This document shows positions 1 to 8,683 of a stretch of DNA of 9,496 nt, one piece after another. The notes beneath the pieces were generated by a model that worked only from the letters and a program-made list of their open reading frames with translations, was not told where the DNA came from and did no database searches. The position numbers and the translations under genes were made by a program. Within the stretch, counting starts at the first letter, position 1, and each line of letters opens with the position of its first letter. The DNA comes from an uncultured beta proteobacterium (GTDB taxonomy: Bacteria; Pseudomonadota; Gammaproteobacteria; Burkholderiales; Burkholderiaceae), in assembly GCA_903835865.1 (NCBI GenBank), contig CAILON010000110.1:1-9496 (forward strand). Reading direction: 5' to 3'.

Positions 1-1260
1 AGTTCGATAGTTAAAACGAGTAGAAAAGCTTATTCAGTTTTGATCGTCAGTACATTTGCCTTCACTGTTTGTTTTATGGTGTGGATGATGTTTGGGGTGA
101 TTGGAATACCAATTAAAAAGACGCTCGGCTTAAGCGCAACCCAGTTTGGTCTTCTAACGGCCACACCAATTTTGACTGGCTCTCTGGTGCGCGTGCCTCT
201 TGGCATTTGGACTGATCGATATGGTGGCCGCATTGTGATGTTTTTATTGATGATCTCTACTGTCATTCCTATCTGGATGATGAGTTATGCCACTCAATAT
301 TGGCATTTTCTAGTCATCGGTCTCTTCGTAGGCTTAGCTGGCGGCTCATTTTCGGTCGGCACTCCATACGTAGCAAGATGGTTTCCGAAAAATCGTCAAG
401 GATTTGCAATGGGCGTCTATGGCGCTGGTAACTCAGGCGCTGCTGTGAATAAATTTGTAGCGCCTGCCTTAGTGGTGGCGTTTGGATGGGCTGTAGTGCC
501 AGAAGTATATGCAGCTGTCATGTTGGGCGCCGCACTTCTATTCTGGACTTTTAGCGCTAGTGATCCATCTCATTTGGTATCAAGCAATATTTCTTTTAAA
601 GACCAAATGAAGGCACTAAAAGATCCAAAGGTATTGCGCTACTGCCAGTACTACAGCATCGTGTTTGGTGGTTATGTTGGTCTTAGCTTGTGGATGGTGC
701 AGTACTACGTCGGTGAGTTTGGTCTAGAAATCCGCACGGCTGCACTGTTAGCTGCATGCTTCTCTTTACCAGGCGGCGTTCTAAGAGCAATTGGTGGGTG
801 GATGTCTGACAAATATGGAGCGCATCAAGTGACTTGGTGGGTGATGTGGGTAAGTTGGATTTGCCTTTTCTTGCTCTCTTATCCACAGACTGATTTCACA
901 ATTCAAACGATTAATGGCCCAGAGATATTCCACATTGGCCTGAATATTTATTTATTTACAACCTTGATGTTCATCTTGGGAATTGCCTGGGCATTTGGTA
1001 AGGCTAGCGTTTTTAAATATATTGGTGATGACTACCCAGACAACATCGGCACCATTTCAGGAATTGTTGGCTTAGCTGGTGGATTAGGCGGCTTTATTTT
1101 GCCAATTATGTTTGGCGCTCTTCTAGATATCACAGGCATCCGCTCTAGCGCCTTCATGCTGATGTACGGCGTAGTGTGGGTATCACTCATCTGGATGTAT
1201 CTAACAGAAGTTCGTAAATCTGAGGTGATGGGTTCCAAATCCATTCCTTCATTTACTTAA
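1..1260 (+). CDS. narK1: NarK1-type nitrate transporter (MFS, nitrate/nitrite porter family), 5' end cut off by the window
   Basis: Inner-membrane major facilitator protein of the nitrate/nitrite porter family. NarK1-type members are known as proton-linked nitrate importers, and that role is inferred here. The frame is open from base 1 with no stop. The residues encoded before the in-frame TTG at 40 (ending SRKAYSV) read as normal NarK1 N-terminus running straight into the first helix (LIVSTFAFTVCFMVWMMF), so the TTG is not the start and the gene begins outside the window. 419 codons are visible. Numbered from that TTG, visible family marks are Arg51 in SLVRVPLG and Arg249 in GGVLRAIGGW, which match the two substrate-binding arginines of NarK proteins, plus the glycine-rich nitrate signatures GAGNSGAAVNKF (about 128-139) and GIVGLAGGLGGF (about 341-352). 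About 12 hydrophobic segments are expected. It is followed after 24 bases by the second transporter, narK2. Identity is secure; transport mode is not shown by sequence. Confidence 0.93.
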   Translation, partial: SSIVKTSRKAYSVLIVSTFAFTVCFMVWMMFGVIGIPIKKTLGLSATQFGLLTATPILTGSLVRVPLGIWTDRYGGRIVMFLLMISTVIPIWMMSYATQYWHFLVIGLFVGLAGGSFSVGTPYVARWFPKNRQGFAMGVYGAGNSGAAVNKFVAPALVVAFGWAVVPEVYAAVMLGAALLFWTFSASDPSHLVSSNISFKDQMKALKDPKVLRYCQYYSIVFGGYVGLSLWMVQYYVGEFGLEIRTAALLAACFSLPGGVLRAIGGWMSDKYGAHQVTWWVMWVSWICLFLLSYPQTDFTIQTINGPEIFHIGLNIYLFTTLMFILGIAWAFGKASVFKYIGDDYPDNIGTISGIVGLAGGLGGFILPIMFGALLDITGIRSSAFMLMYGVVWVSLIWMYLTEVRKSEVMGSKSIPSFT

Positions 1261-1284
1261 TCATTTCAAAGATAGGGAAATATT

Positions 1285-2667
1285 ATGTCCTCAACTGTCA
1301 TTACACGCTGGGAACCAGAGAATAAGCAATTTTGGGAATGGACTGGGAGGTCGATAGCTAAACGCAATCTGATGATTTCGATTCCCGCATTAACCCTCGC
1401 ATTTGCGGTATGGATGGTGTGGTCGGTTGTCGTAGTGAACCTGCCAAATGTGGGATTCAAATTTTCCACAAATCAACTGTTTTGGTTGGCTTCTCTACCT
1501 GCACTGTGTGGTGCTACCTTGAGAATTTTTTATTCGTTTGCCGTCCCCATTTTTGGTGGTAGACGCTGGACAGCAATCTCAACGGCTTCATTATTAATTC
1601 CAGCTGTGGGTATCGGTTTTGCAGTTCAGAACTCAGCAACACCTTATGAGATTTTTATTCTGCTTGCTTTGTTATGTGGACTGGGTGGTGGTAATTTTGC
1701 TTCCTCAATGGCCAATATCAGTTTCTTTTACCCTAAAGCGCAAAAGGGTACGGCATTAGGTCTTAATGCTGGCCTGGGTAATTTAGGCGTTTCCATTGTT
1801 CAGTTAGTGGTGCCACTCGTAATTACTGCGGGTGTATTTGGTAGTTTAGGTGGTGACTCGCAAATCATTGTCAAGGCTGGCAAAGAGGTGCCAATGTGGT
1901 TGCAAAATGCGGGCTTTATTTGGGTGCCATTTATTGCAGTGTCAGCAATTGCTGCCTGGTTTGGTATGAATGATTTAGCTGAAGCAAAAGCTTCCTTTGC
2001 GGATCAAGCTGTGATTTTTAAACGTAAACACAACTGGTTAATGTGCTGGTTGTACTTGGGTACCTTCGGCTCTTTTATCGGTTATTCAGCTGGCTTCCCT
2101 TTGCTGATTAAAAGTCAATTTCCTGGTGTTAATGCGCTCAGTTATGCATGGCTTGGACCATTGGTTGGTGCATTAGCAAGACCAATTGGCGGTTGGTTAG
2201 CTGATAAGTTGGGTGGAGCCAGAGTTACTTTCTGGAATTTCATTGCAATGGCTGTAGGGGTGTTAGCGGTTTTACATTTCTTACCAGTAAAAGGCAGTGG
2301 CGGAGATTTTTACGGTTTCTTGATTGCATTTATGGTGTTGTTTGCAACCTCGGGTATTGGTAATGGCTCCACATTTCGTATGATCCCCGTTATTTTCTTG
2401 ACTGAGCGTCAGCGTGCTGCTGGTAATACTCAGGCCGATAAGGATCAAGCAATTCGTGATGCCAACAAAGAGGCTGCTGCTGTGCTCGGATTTAGTTCTG
2501 CAGTTGGTGCTTACGGTGGATTCTTTATTCCAAAAGGGTATGGGAGCTCCATTGCTGCTACAGGCGGACCAGAAGCTGCCTTGTATACATTCATTGCTTT
2601 TTACATTACTTGTACGTTGATTACCTGGTGGTATTACAGCCGTAAAAACGCACCAATGCCTTGCTAA
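1285..2667 (+). CDS. narK2: NarK2-type nitrate/nitrite transporter (MFS)
   Basis: Second nitrate/nitrite porter, 460 residues, full length for a NarK2/NarK protein with about 12 membrane helices. NarK2-type members are known mainly as nitrate/nitrite antiporters; that mechanism is inferred here. Visible marks are Arg80 in GATLRIFYSF and Arg299 in GALARPIGGW (the two substrate-site arginines of the family), CGLGGGNFASSMANISFF (about 131-148), nitrate signature 1 GLGNLGVS (163-170), and signature 2 GFSSAVGAYGGFFIPK (402-417). A charged loop at about 374-397, between late helices, is rich in Gln, Lys and Asp. The ATG at 1285 has a weak ribosome site AGGGA at 1274-1278, six bases upstream. The gene sits 24 bases after narK1 and 20 before narG, so it is part of the same operon. 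It is separate from narK1, unlike Paracoccus, where the two are fused into one polypeptide. Confidence 0.95.
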   Translation: MSSTVITRWEPENKQFWEWTGRSIAKRNLMISIPALTLAFAVWMVWSVVVVNLPNVGFKFSTNQLFWLASLPALCGATLRIFYSFAVPIFGGRRWTAISTASLLIPAVGIGFAVQNSATPYEIFILLALLCGLGGGNFASSMANISFFYPKAQKGTALGLNAGLGNLGVSIVQLVVPLVITAGVFGSLGGDSQIIVKAGKEVPMWLQNAGFIWVPFIAVSAIAAWFGMNDLAEAKASFADQAVIFKRKHNWLMCWLYLGTFGSFIGYSAGFPLLIKSQFPGVNALSYAWLGPLVGALARPIGGWLADKLGGARVTFWNFIAMAVGVLAVLHFLPVKGSGGDFYGFLIAFMVLFATSGIGNGSTFRMIPVIFLTERQRAAGNTQADKDQAIRDANKEAAAVLGFSSAVGAYGGFFIPKGYGSSIAATGGPEAALYTFIAFYITCTLITWWYYSRKNAPMPC

Positions 2668-2687
2668 GAAAATATTAAAGGATTGAT

Positions 2688-5600
2688 ATGAGTCACTTTT
2701 TAGATCGCCTCAAGTTTTTATCTGCCGATAAAGAAGAGTTTTCCGATGGCCATGGTGTAACGGTTGGAGAAGACCGTACATGGGAAGACGCCTACCGTTC
2801 ACGCTGGCAGCACGACAAGATTGTTAGATCAACGCATGGCACCAATTGCACAGGATCATGCTCCTGGAAAATTTATGTAAAGGGCGGCATTGTTACTTGG
2901 GAAACCCAGCAAACGGATTACCCGCGTACAAGACCTGACCTTCCCAATCATGAGCCTCGTGGTTGTGCTCGTGGCGCAAGCTACAGCTGGTATATGTATA
3001 GCGCTAATCGCGTGAAGTATCCAATGATACGCGGGCGCCTCTTAAAACAGTGGCGTGAAGCCAGAGCTGTGGCTAAATCACCAGTAGATGCTTGGGCCAA
3101 TTTGGTTGAAAACACCGCTAAGCGCAAAGAGTGGATAGAGTTGCGTGGTAAAGGTGGCTTTGTTCGTAGTTCGTGGGATGAAGTCAATGAAATCATTGCA
3201 GCAGCCAACGTATATACAATTAAAAAGCATGGACCAGATCGGATTATTGGTTTTTCTCCAATCCCAGCCATGTCAATGGTTAGTTATGCAGCGGGATCAC
3301 GTTATCTAAGTCTTATCGGTGGCGTATGCATGAGTTTCTACGATTGGTATTGTGATTTGCCGCCAGCCAGTCCGCAAGTATGGGGTGAACAAACTGACGT
3401 TCCAGAGTCTGCTGATTGGTATAACTCCACTTTCATTATTGCGTGGGGCTCTAATGTGCCTCAAACCCGCACGCCTGATGCGCATTTCTTTACTGAGGTT
3501 CGTTATAAAGGTGCGAAGACAGTAGCCATTACTCCGGACTATGCTGAAGTATCAAAATTAGCCGATATTTGGATGCATCCAAAGCAGGGTACGGATGCCG
3601 CTATTGCAATGGCAATGGGGCATGTCATCATGAAGGAGTTCTATTTCGATAAACGCACTGAATATTTTGATGATTATGTGCGTCGTTATACCGACATGCC
3701 AAATCTGGTGATGCTCGAAGAAAAAATATTAGAAGACGGTAGAAAAGTAATGGTACCCGGACGCTATGTGCGCTCGAGTGATTTTGATGGCAAGTTAGGT
3801 CAAACTAACGGCGCAGACTGGAAGACGGTTGCGTTTGATACTGCTGGTAAGCCGGTTGTTCCAAATGGGTCAATTGGTTTTAGATGGGGTCCAGAAGGTC
3901 GTAAAGACCAAGGTAAATGGAATCTTGAATCAAAAGAGGCTACCTACGGTAATGATGTGAAGTTAAAGCTATCCCTGATGGAAGACCAGGCAATACACGA
4001 CGTTGTTCCCGTTGGTTTCCCATACTTTGGCGGTATTGATACTCCTTATTTTGAATCCAATAAGCAAGGTGATGTGCTCGTGCAAAACGTGCCAGCTAAG
4101 AAAATCACCCTCATTGAGAATGGAGTGGAAAAAGAAGTATTTATAGCTACGGTCTTTGACTTGTTGGCAGGAAATTACGGAATTGATCGTGGCATAGGGG
4201 GTGATTGCGCCAAATCTTATGACGACAATGTTCCTTACACTCCAGCTTGGCAAGAATCCATTACTGGAGTGAAGCGCGATCAAGTAATCGCAGTAGCTCG
4301 TCAGTTTGCCGAAAATGCAGAAAAGACTAAAGGCAAGTCGATGGTCATCATTGGCGCAGCGATGAACCATTGGTATCACTGTGATATGAATTACCGCGGC
4401 ATCATCAATATGTTAATGATGTGTGGTTGTATCGGACAGAGCGGTGGTGGTTGGGCTCACTATGTAGGTCAAGAAAAACTACGCCCACAAACCGGTTGGA
4501 CACCCTTAGCCTTTGCACTGGATTGGATTCGTCCACCGCGTCAGCAAAACTCAACCAGCTTCTTCTATGCGCATACTGATCAGTGGCGTTATGAGAAGCT
4601 TGGCATGGAAGAGGTGTTGTCACCCTTAGCAAATAAAGAAGATTACAAGGGCAGCATGATTGACTACAACGTCCGCGCAGAGCGGATGGGTTGGTTACCA
4701 TCAGCCCCTCAGTTAAAGACAAATCCCCTTGAGGTTGTTAAGCAGGCAGTTGCCGCAGGTGAGGATCCTAAAGAGTATGTTGTCAAGGGTCTGAAATCCG
4801 GAACATTGCAAATGAGTTGCGAAGATCCTGATCATCCAAACAATTGGCCCCGCAATATGTTCGTATGGAGATCTAATCTTTTAGGATCTTCAGGAAAAGG
4901 GCATGAGTATTTCTTAAAACACCTATTGGGAACTAGCCACGGTGTTCAAGGTAAGGATCTGGGAGACGATGAGGCAAGACCTTCTGAGGTCGAATGGCAC
5001 GATAAAGCGCCTGAAGGCAAACTTGATTTGTTAGTGACGCTGGATTTCCGGATGAGTACTACCTGCTTGTATTCCGACATTGTTCTACCCACCGCTACTT
5101 GGTACGAGAAGAACGACCTGAATACCAGTGACATGCATCCATTTATCCATCCCCTGTCTACAGCCGTTGACCCGGCTTGGGAGGCTCGTAGTGATTGGGA
5201 TATTTATAAAGGATTTGCTAAGAAGTTTTCAGAAGTTTGCGTAGGTCATCTCGGTGTTGAAAAAGAGATTGTGATGACTCCCTTAATGCACGATACGCCT
5301 GCTGAATTAGCTCAAGCGTTTGATGTGCAGGAATGGAAGAAGGGCGAGTGTGATCTCATCCCTGGCAAAACCGCACCTCAAATTGCAGTAGTTGAGCGTG
5401 ACTATCCAAACACCTATAACCGCTTTACTGCCTTAGGCCCACTAATGGACAAGGTTGGTAATGGTGGTAAGGGTATCGCATGGGATACCAAGGTTGAAGT
5501 AGAGCAGTTGCGTGAGCTCAATGGTCGTGTTGAGCATGGTGAGATGAAGGGTATGGCAAAAATCTCTACTGATATTGATGCTGCTGAGGTTGTCTTGATG

Positions 5601-6461
5601 CTTGCTCCTGAGACAAACGGGCATGTAGCTGTGAAGGCTTGGGATGCGTTATCTAAAATCACCGGCCTTGAACATGCTCATTTAGCTTTGCATCGTGAGG
5701 ATGAGAAAATTCGTTTCCGCGATATTCAGGCTCAGCCAAGAAAGATTATTAGTTCACCAACTTGGTCTGGACTTGAGAGTGAAAAAGTTTCCTATAACGC
5801 TTGTTATACAAACGTTCATGAGTACATTCCTTGGAGAACATTGACTGGCCGTCAACAGTTTTATCAGGATCACAAATGGATGCGCGCGTTTGGCGAGGGA
5901 TTTGTTTCTTATAGGCCACCGGTGGATTTGAAGACCATTATCGAGGTCAAAGGTATTAAGCCTAATGGCAATAAAGAAATTGTTTTGAATTTCATTACGC
6001 CACATCAAAAGTGGGGAATTCACTCTACGTACAGTGACAACTTAATGATGTTGACTCTGAATCGTGGCGGACCAGTGGTTTGGTTAAGCGAGGATGACGC
6101 CGTTAAAGCTGACATTGTGGATAACGATTGGGTTGAGCTTTATAACGCCAATGGGGCGATTGCAGCTCGGGCTGTAGTAAGTCAACGGGTAAATCCAGGA
6201 ATGATCATGATGTACCACGCACAGGAAAAGATTATCAATACTCCTGGATCCGAGATTACTGGTATGCGCGGCGGTATTCACAACTCTGTAACTCGAATTG
6301 TTCTTAAGCCCACCCACATGATTGGTGGTTACGCACAACTGAGCTATGGATTTAACTACTACGGAACCATTGGAACTAATCGTGATGAGTTTGTAACGGT
6401 TCGGAAGATGCGAAACATAGATTGGCTTGACACTGAAAATGCCAACACAGTTCAAGCGTAA
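2688..6461 (+). CDS. narG: Respiratory nitrate reductase, alpha (catalytic Mo) subunit NarG
   Basis: Catalytic subunit of membrane-bound nitrate reductase (nitrate + 2 e- + 2 H+ to nitrite + water), on the cytoplasmic face of the inner membrane with NarH and NarI. It has 1257 residues against 1247 in E. coli, and is recognisably alike from end to end. The N-terminus (MSHFLDRLKF) has no twin-arginine pair, as in other cytoplasm-facing bacterial NarG. The FS0 [4Fe-4S] ligands are His50, Cys54, Cys58 and Cys93, with the His first ligand typical of NarG. The Mo ligand is Asp223 in YDWYCDLPPASP, the same position as in E. coli when counted from Met1. The molybdopterin oxidoreductase domain covers roughly 105-900, and the C-terminal dinucleotide-binding domain roughly 1090-1215, including GIHSTYSDNLMMLTL and GGIHNSVTRI. 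The start has ribosome site AAAGGA at 2677-2682, five bases before the ATG. The extra length against E. coli lies in small loops, for example near residues 345-365. No broken or missing key residue was seen. Confidence 0.98.
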   Translation: MSHFLDRLKFLSADKEEFSDGHGVTVGEDRTWEDAYRSRWQHDKIVRSTHGTNCTGSCSWKIYVKGGIVTWETQQTDYPRTRPDLPNHEPRGCARGASYSWYMYSANRVKYPMIRGRLLKQWREARAVAKSPVDAWANLVENTAKRKEWIELRGKGGFVRSSWDEVNEIIAAANVYTIKKHGPDRIIGFSPIPAMSMVSYAAGSRYLSLIGGVCMSFYDWYCDLPPASPQVWGEQTDVPESADWYNSTFIIAWGSNVPQTRTPDAHFFTEVRYKGAKTVAITPDYAEVSKLADIWMHPKQGTDAAIAMAMGHVIMKEFYFDKRTEYFDDYVRRYTDMPNLVMLEEKILEDGRKVMVPGRYVRSSDFDGKLGQTNGADWKTVAFDTAGKPVVPNGSIGFRWGPEGRKDQGKWNLESKEATYGNDVKLKLSLMEDQAIHDVVPVGFPYFGGIDTPYFESNKQGDVLVQNVPAKKITLIENGVEKEVFIATVFDLLAGNYGIDRGIGGDCAKSYDDNVPYTPAWQESITGVKRDQVIAVARQFAENAEKTKGKSMVIIGAAMNHWYHCDMNYRGIINMLMMCGCIGQSGGGWAHYVGQEKLRPQTGWTPLAFALDWIRPPRQQNSTSFFYAHTDQWRYEKLGMEEVLSPLANKEDYKGSMIDYNVRAERMGWLPSAPQLKTNPLEVVKQAVAAGEDPKEYVVKGLKSGTLQMSCEDPDHPNNWPRNMFVWRSNLLGSSGKGHEYFLKHLLGTSHGVQGKDLGDDEARPSEVEWHDKAPEGKLDLLVTLDFRMSTTCLYSDIVLPTATWYEKNDLNTSDMHPFIHPLSTAVDPAWEARSDWDIYKGFAKKFSEVCVGHLGVEKEIVMTPLMHDTPAELAQAFDVQEWKKGECDLIPGKTAPQIAVVERDYPNTYNRFTALGPLMDKVGNGGKGIAWDTKVEVEQLRELNGRVEHGEMKGMAKISTDIDAAEVVLMLAPETNGHVAVKAWDALSKITGLEHAHLALHREDEKIRFRDIQAQPRKIISSPTWSGLESEKVSYNACYTNVHEYIPWRTLTGRQQFYQDHKWMRAFGEGFVSYRPPVDLKTIIEVKGIKPNGNKEIVLNFITPHQKWGIHSTYSDNLMMLTLNRGGPVVWLSEDDAVKADIVDNDWVELYNANGAIAARAVVSQRVNPGMIMMYHAQEKIINTPGSEITGMRGGIHNSVTRIVLKPTHMIGGYAQLSYGFNYYGTIGTNRDEFVTVRKMRNIDWLDTENANTVQA

Positions 6462-6473
6462 CGGAGAATAAAG

Positions 6474-7997
6474 ATGAAAATTCGCGCACAAATTGGCATG
6501 GTTTTAAACCTAGATAAATGTATCGGCTGCCATACTTGCTCCGTTACTTGTAAGCAGGTTTGGACAAATCGTCCGGGCATGGAATATGCTTGGTTTAATA
6601 ACGTAGAAACTAAGCCAGGTATTGGTTATCCAAAAAATTGGGAAGATCAAGAAAAGTGGAAGGGTGGCTGGATACGTAAGAGTAATGGCAAGATTGAGCC
6701 TAAACAAGGTGGTAAGTCTAAGATTTGGATGAACCTATTTGGTAATCCTAACTTGCCAGAAATCGACGATTACTACGAGCCGTTTACATTTGATTACGAG
6801 CACTTACAAAGCGCTCCCGAATCAAAGGCTACTCCAACTGCTCGCCCAAGAAGTTTGCTTACCGGCAAACGCATGGAGAAGATTGAGTGGGGCCCTAACT
6901 GGGAAGAGATCCTGGGTGGTGAATTTGCTAAACGTAGTAAAGATACCAACTTTGATCAAATGCAAAAAGATGTTTGGGGTCAGTTCGAAAACACTTTCAT
7001 GATGTATATGCCTCGTCTTTGCGAGCATTGCCTCAATCCAGCTTGTGTAGCATCTTGCCCGTCTGGTTCGATCTATAAACGAGAAGAAGACGGTATTGTT
7101 TTAATTGACCAAGATAAATGCCGTGGATGGCGTATGTGTGTCTCTGCATGCCCGTACAAAAAGATTTACTACAACTGGAAAAGTGGCAAAGCAGAGAAGT
7201 GCATCTTCTGTTATCCACGAATTGAAGCGGGTCAACCAACAGTTTGTTCTGAGACCTGTGTGGGCCGTATCCGTTATTTAGGCGTCATGCTTTACGATGC
7301 CGATCAAATTGAGAGCGCCGCTAGCGTTGAGAATGAAAAAGATCTCTATAAGGCCCAGCTCAAGGTATTTTTAGATCCGCATGATCCAGAAGTTCAGAAG
7401 CAAGCCTTGGCTGATGGTGTCCCTGCATCTTGGCTGGAATCAGCCAAAAAGAGCCCCGTTTACAAAATGGCGATGGATTGGAAAATTGCATTACCACTTC
7501 ATCCTGAGTACAGAACGCTGCCAATGGTTTGGTATGTGCCGCCCTTATCTCCAGTTACCGGGGCGATAGAGGCAGGTTACGTTGGCATTAATGGCCATAT
7601 TCCAGATGTGAAGCAGTTGCGTATTCCAGTGCAATATTTGGCCAATATGTTGACTGCCGGGGATGAGGCACCAGTGGTGTCAGCTTTGGAGAAGATGTTG
7701 GCAATGCGTGCATGGCAGCGGGATAAGCATGTTGATGGCACTCGTAATCTGGAGGCATTGAAGCAGGCTGGTATCTCTGAAGATCAGGTGGAGGATATGT
7801 ATCAGACTATGGCGATAGCTAACTATGAAGATCGCTTTGTCATTCCAACATCTCATCGTGAATATGCAGAAAATACATTCGATATGAAAGGTAGCTGTGG
7901 CTTTACTTTCGGAAACGGATGTTCTGATGGCGACTCTGAAGCAAGTCTCTTTGGCGGCACTAAGCGTCGCACCATTCCAATCAAGCCGGCCGTATAG
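6474..7997 (+). CDS. narH: Respiratory nitrate reductase, beta (iron-sulfur) subunit NarH
   Basis: Electron-transfer subunit between NarI haems and NarG, cytoplasmic face. It has 507 residues, against 512 in E. coli. Four cysteine groups are all present: Cys16/19/22/26 (CIGCHTCSVTC); Cys183/186/191/195 (CEHCLNPACVASC); Cys216, Trp219, Cys222, Cys226 (CRGWRMCVSAC); and Cys243/246/258/262 (CIFC, then CSETC). The Trp in place of the second Cys of the third group is the known NarH mark of a [3Fe-4S] centre, so the subunit should carry three [4Fe-4S] and one [3Fe-4S]. Other family blocks are WFNNVETKPG (40-49), LPLHPEYRTLPMVWYVPPLSP, and RIPVQYLANMLTAGD. The C-terminal part is charged and ends after CGFTFGNGC, as in other NarH. 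The ATG is 12 bases after the narG stop, with GGAGA at 6463-6467 six bases upstream. Confidence 0.98.
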   Translation: MKIRAQIGMVLNLDKCIGCHTCSVTCKQVWTNRPGMEYAWFNNVETKPGIGYPKNWEDQEKWKGGWIRKSNGKIEPKQGGKSKIWMNLFGNPNLPEIDDYYEPFTFDYEHLQSAPESKATPTARPRSLLTGKRMEKIEWGPNWEEILGGEFAKRSKDTNFDQMQKDVWGQFENTFMMYMPRLCEHCLNPACVASCPSGSIYKREEDGIVLIDQDKCRGWRMCVSACPYKKIYYNWKSGKAEKCIFCYPRIEAGQPTVCSETCVGRIRYLGVMLYDADQIESAASVENEKDLYKAQLKVFLDPHDPEVQKQALADGVPASWLESAKKSPVYKMAMDWKIALPLHPEYRTLPMVWYVPPLSPVTGAIEAGYVGINGHIPDVKQLRIPVQYLANMLTAGDEAPVVSALEKMLAMRAWQRDKHVDGTRNLEALKQAGISEDQVEDMYQTMAIANYEDRFVIPTSHREYAENTFDMKGSCGFTFGNGCSDGDSEASLFGGTKRRTIPIKPAV

Positions 7998-8000
7998 GAG
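7996..8000 (+). promoter_or_regulatory. Ribosome binding site of narJ, overlapping the narH stop codon
   Basis: AGGAG begins inside the TAG stop of narH (7995-7997). Two ATG codons follow back to back at 8003 and 8006. The first is only two bases from this site, too close for normal initiation. The second is five bases away, which is usual, so it decides the narJ start at 8006. Ribosomes ending narH would free this site, which suggests coupled translation (inference). Confidence 0.7.
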
Positions 8001-8005
8001 AAATG

Positions 8006-8683
8006 ATGAAACATTCACTGCCTTTACGGGCCCTCTCTAGATTTCTTCAGTATCCAGATACAGAGCTTATCCAGCATTGCACTGAAGTTACTAGCGCTTT
8101 ATTGGAAATGCCAAAGCTTACTAAAAAGGTGCGTACTGGCCTAATTGATTTTGCTAAGCACTTAGAGTCTACGGATTTGTATGACCTGCAGGAGGAGTAT
8201 GTAGAGTGCTTCGATCGCGGTAGGGCAACATCACTACACTTGTTTGAGCATGTCCACGGAGATTCTCGTGAACGCGGGCAAGCTATGGTCGACTTACTTC
8301 AAACCTATAAGGATGGAGGCTTAGAGTTAAGTGCTAATGAGCTTCCTGACCACTTATCAGTAATCCTTGAGTTTGCCTCAACATTGCCCTTAGAACAGGC
8401 CAAGCAATTTATTGGGGAAATGGCTCATATCTTGAATGCCGTGTACTCCACTTTGGTCTCTAGAAATAATCGTTACGCGTGGTTAATTGCCGCGGCTATA
8501 GAGTTTTCTGGTGAGAAAATCAAAATTGTCGAATTAAAAGTGCAGGAAGAATCTATGGATGAAGAGTGGGCTGAGCCACCCGCATTTGGTGGATGCACAA
8601 CTCGTGGTCAATCTAAACCTGGTGAAGAGCAACCCCTGCAATTTATTAAAAGCATAAAAGAATTAAAAGGAGTTCAGCCATGA
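8006..8683 (+). CDS. narJ: Nitrate reductase assembly chaperone NarJ (delta subunit)
   Basis: Cytoplasmic chaperone that binds apo-NarG, guides Mo-cofactor and FS0 insertion, and holds the complex until it docks on NarI; it is not part of the mature enzyme (known for the family). It has 225 residues from the ATG at 8006, against 236 in E. coli NarJ. An ATG directly before it at 8003 would add one Met but sits too near the ribosome site. Family marks are an N-terminal [12 protein letters not shown], the core block [19 protein letters not shown] with [10 protein letters not shown] (about residues 67-97), and [12 protein letters not shown]. The protein is predicted all-helical, with no signal peptide or membrane segment. 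The C-terminal 40 or so residues are acidic then Gly/Pro-rich ([12 protein letters not shown]) and poorly conserved in the family. The stop TGA overlaps the narI ATG. Confidence 0.95.
   Translation: MKHSLPLRALSRFLQYPDTELIQHCTEVTSALLEMPKLTKKVRTGLIDFAKHLESTDLYDLQEEYVECFDRGRATSLHLFEHVHGDSRERGQAMVDLLQTYKDGGLELSANELPDHLSVILEFASTLPLEQAKQFIGEMAHILNAVYSTLVSRNNRYAWLIAAAIEFSGEKIKIVELKVQEESMDEEWAEPPAFGGCTTRGQSKPGEEQPLQFIKSIKELKGVQP
8665..8672 (+). promoter_or_regulatory. Strong ribosome binding site of narI, inside the narJ coding end
   Basis: AAAAGGAG lies seven bases before the narI ATG at 8680, within the last codons of narJ. It is the strongest Shine-Dalgarno match within the operon. Together with the ATGA overlap of stop and start at 8680-8683, it supports translational coupling of narJ to narI. 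Confidence 0.75.

Noticed and set aside
2688..2760. Possible twin-arginine export signal at the NarG N-terminus
   Set aside because: No adjacent arginine pair and no hydrophobic core follow. It is the vestigial leader-like start common in cytoplasm-facing bacterial NarG.
4405..4722. Long minus-strand frames inside narG (also 3969-4379 and 6084-6491)
   Set aside because: They lie fully or mostly over narG codons on the other strand, have no family resemblance, and no ribosome site or spacing that suggests expression. They are shadows of a conserved gene.
6951..6960. Palindrome TTTGATCAAA, resembling joined FNR half-sites
   Set aside because: It lacks the four-base spacer of an FNR site, lies deep inside narH, and is explained by Phe-Asp-Gln codons.
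7129..7131. Trp in place of a cluster cysteine in NarH (CRGWRMC), which could look like a lost ligand
   Set aside because: This is the normal NarH feature that makes the third centre a [3Fe-4S] cluster, and is not a defect.
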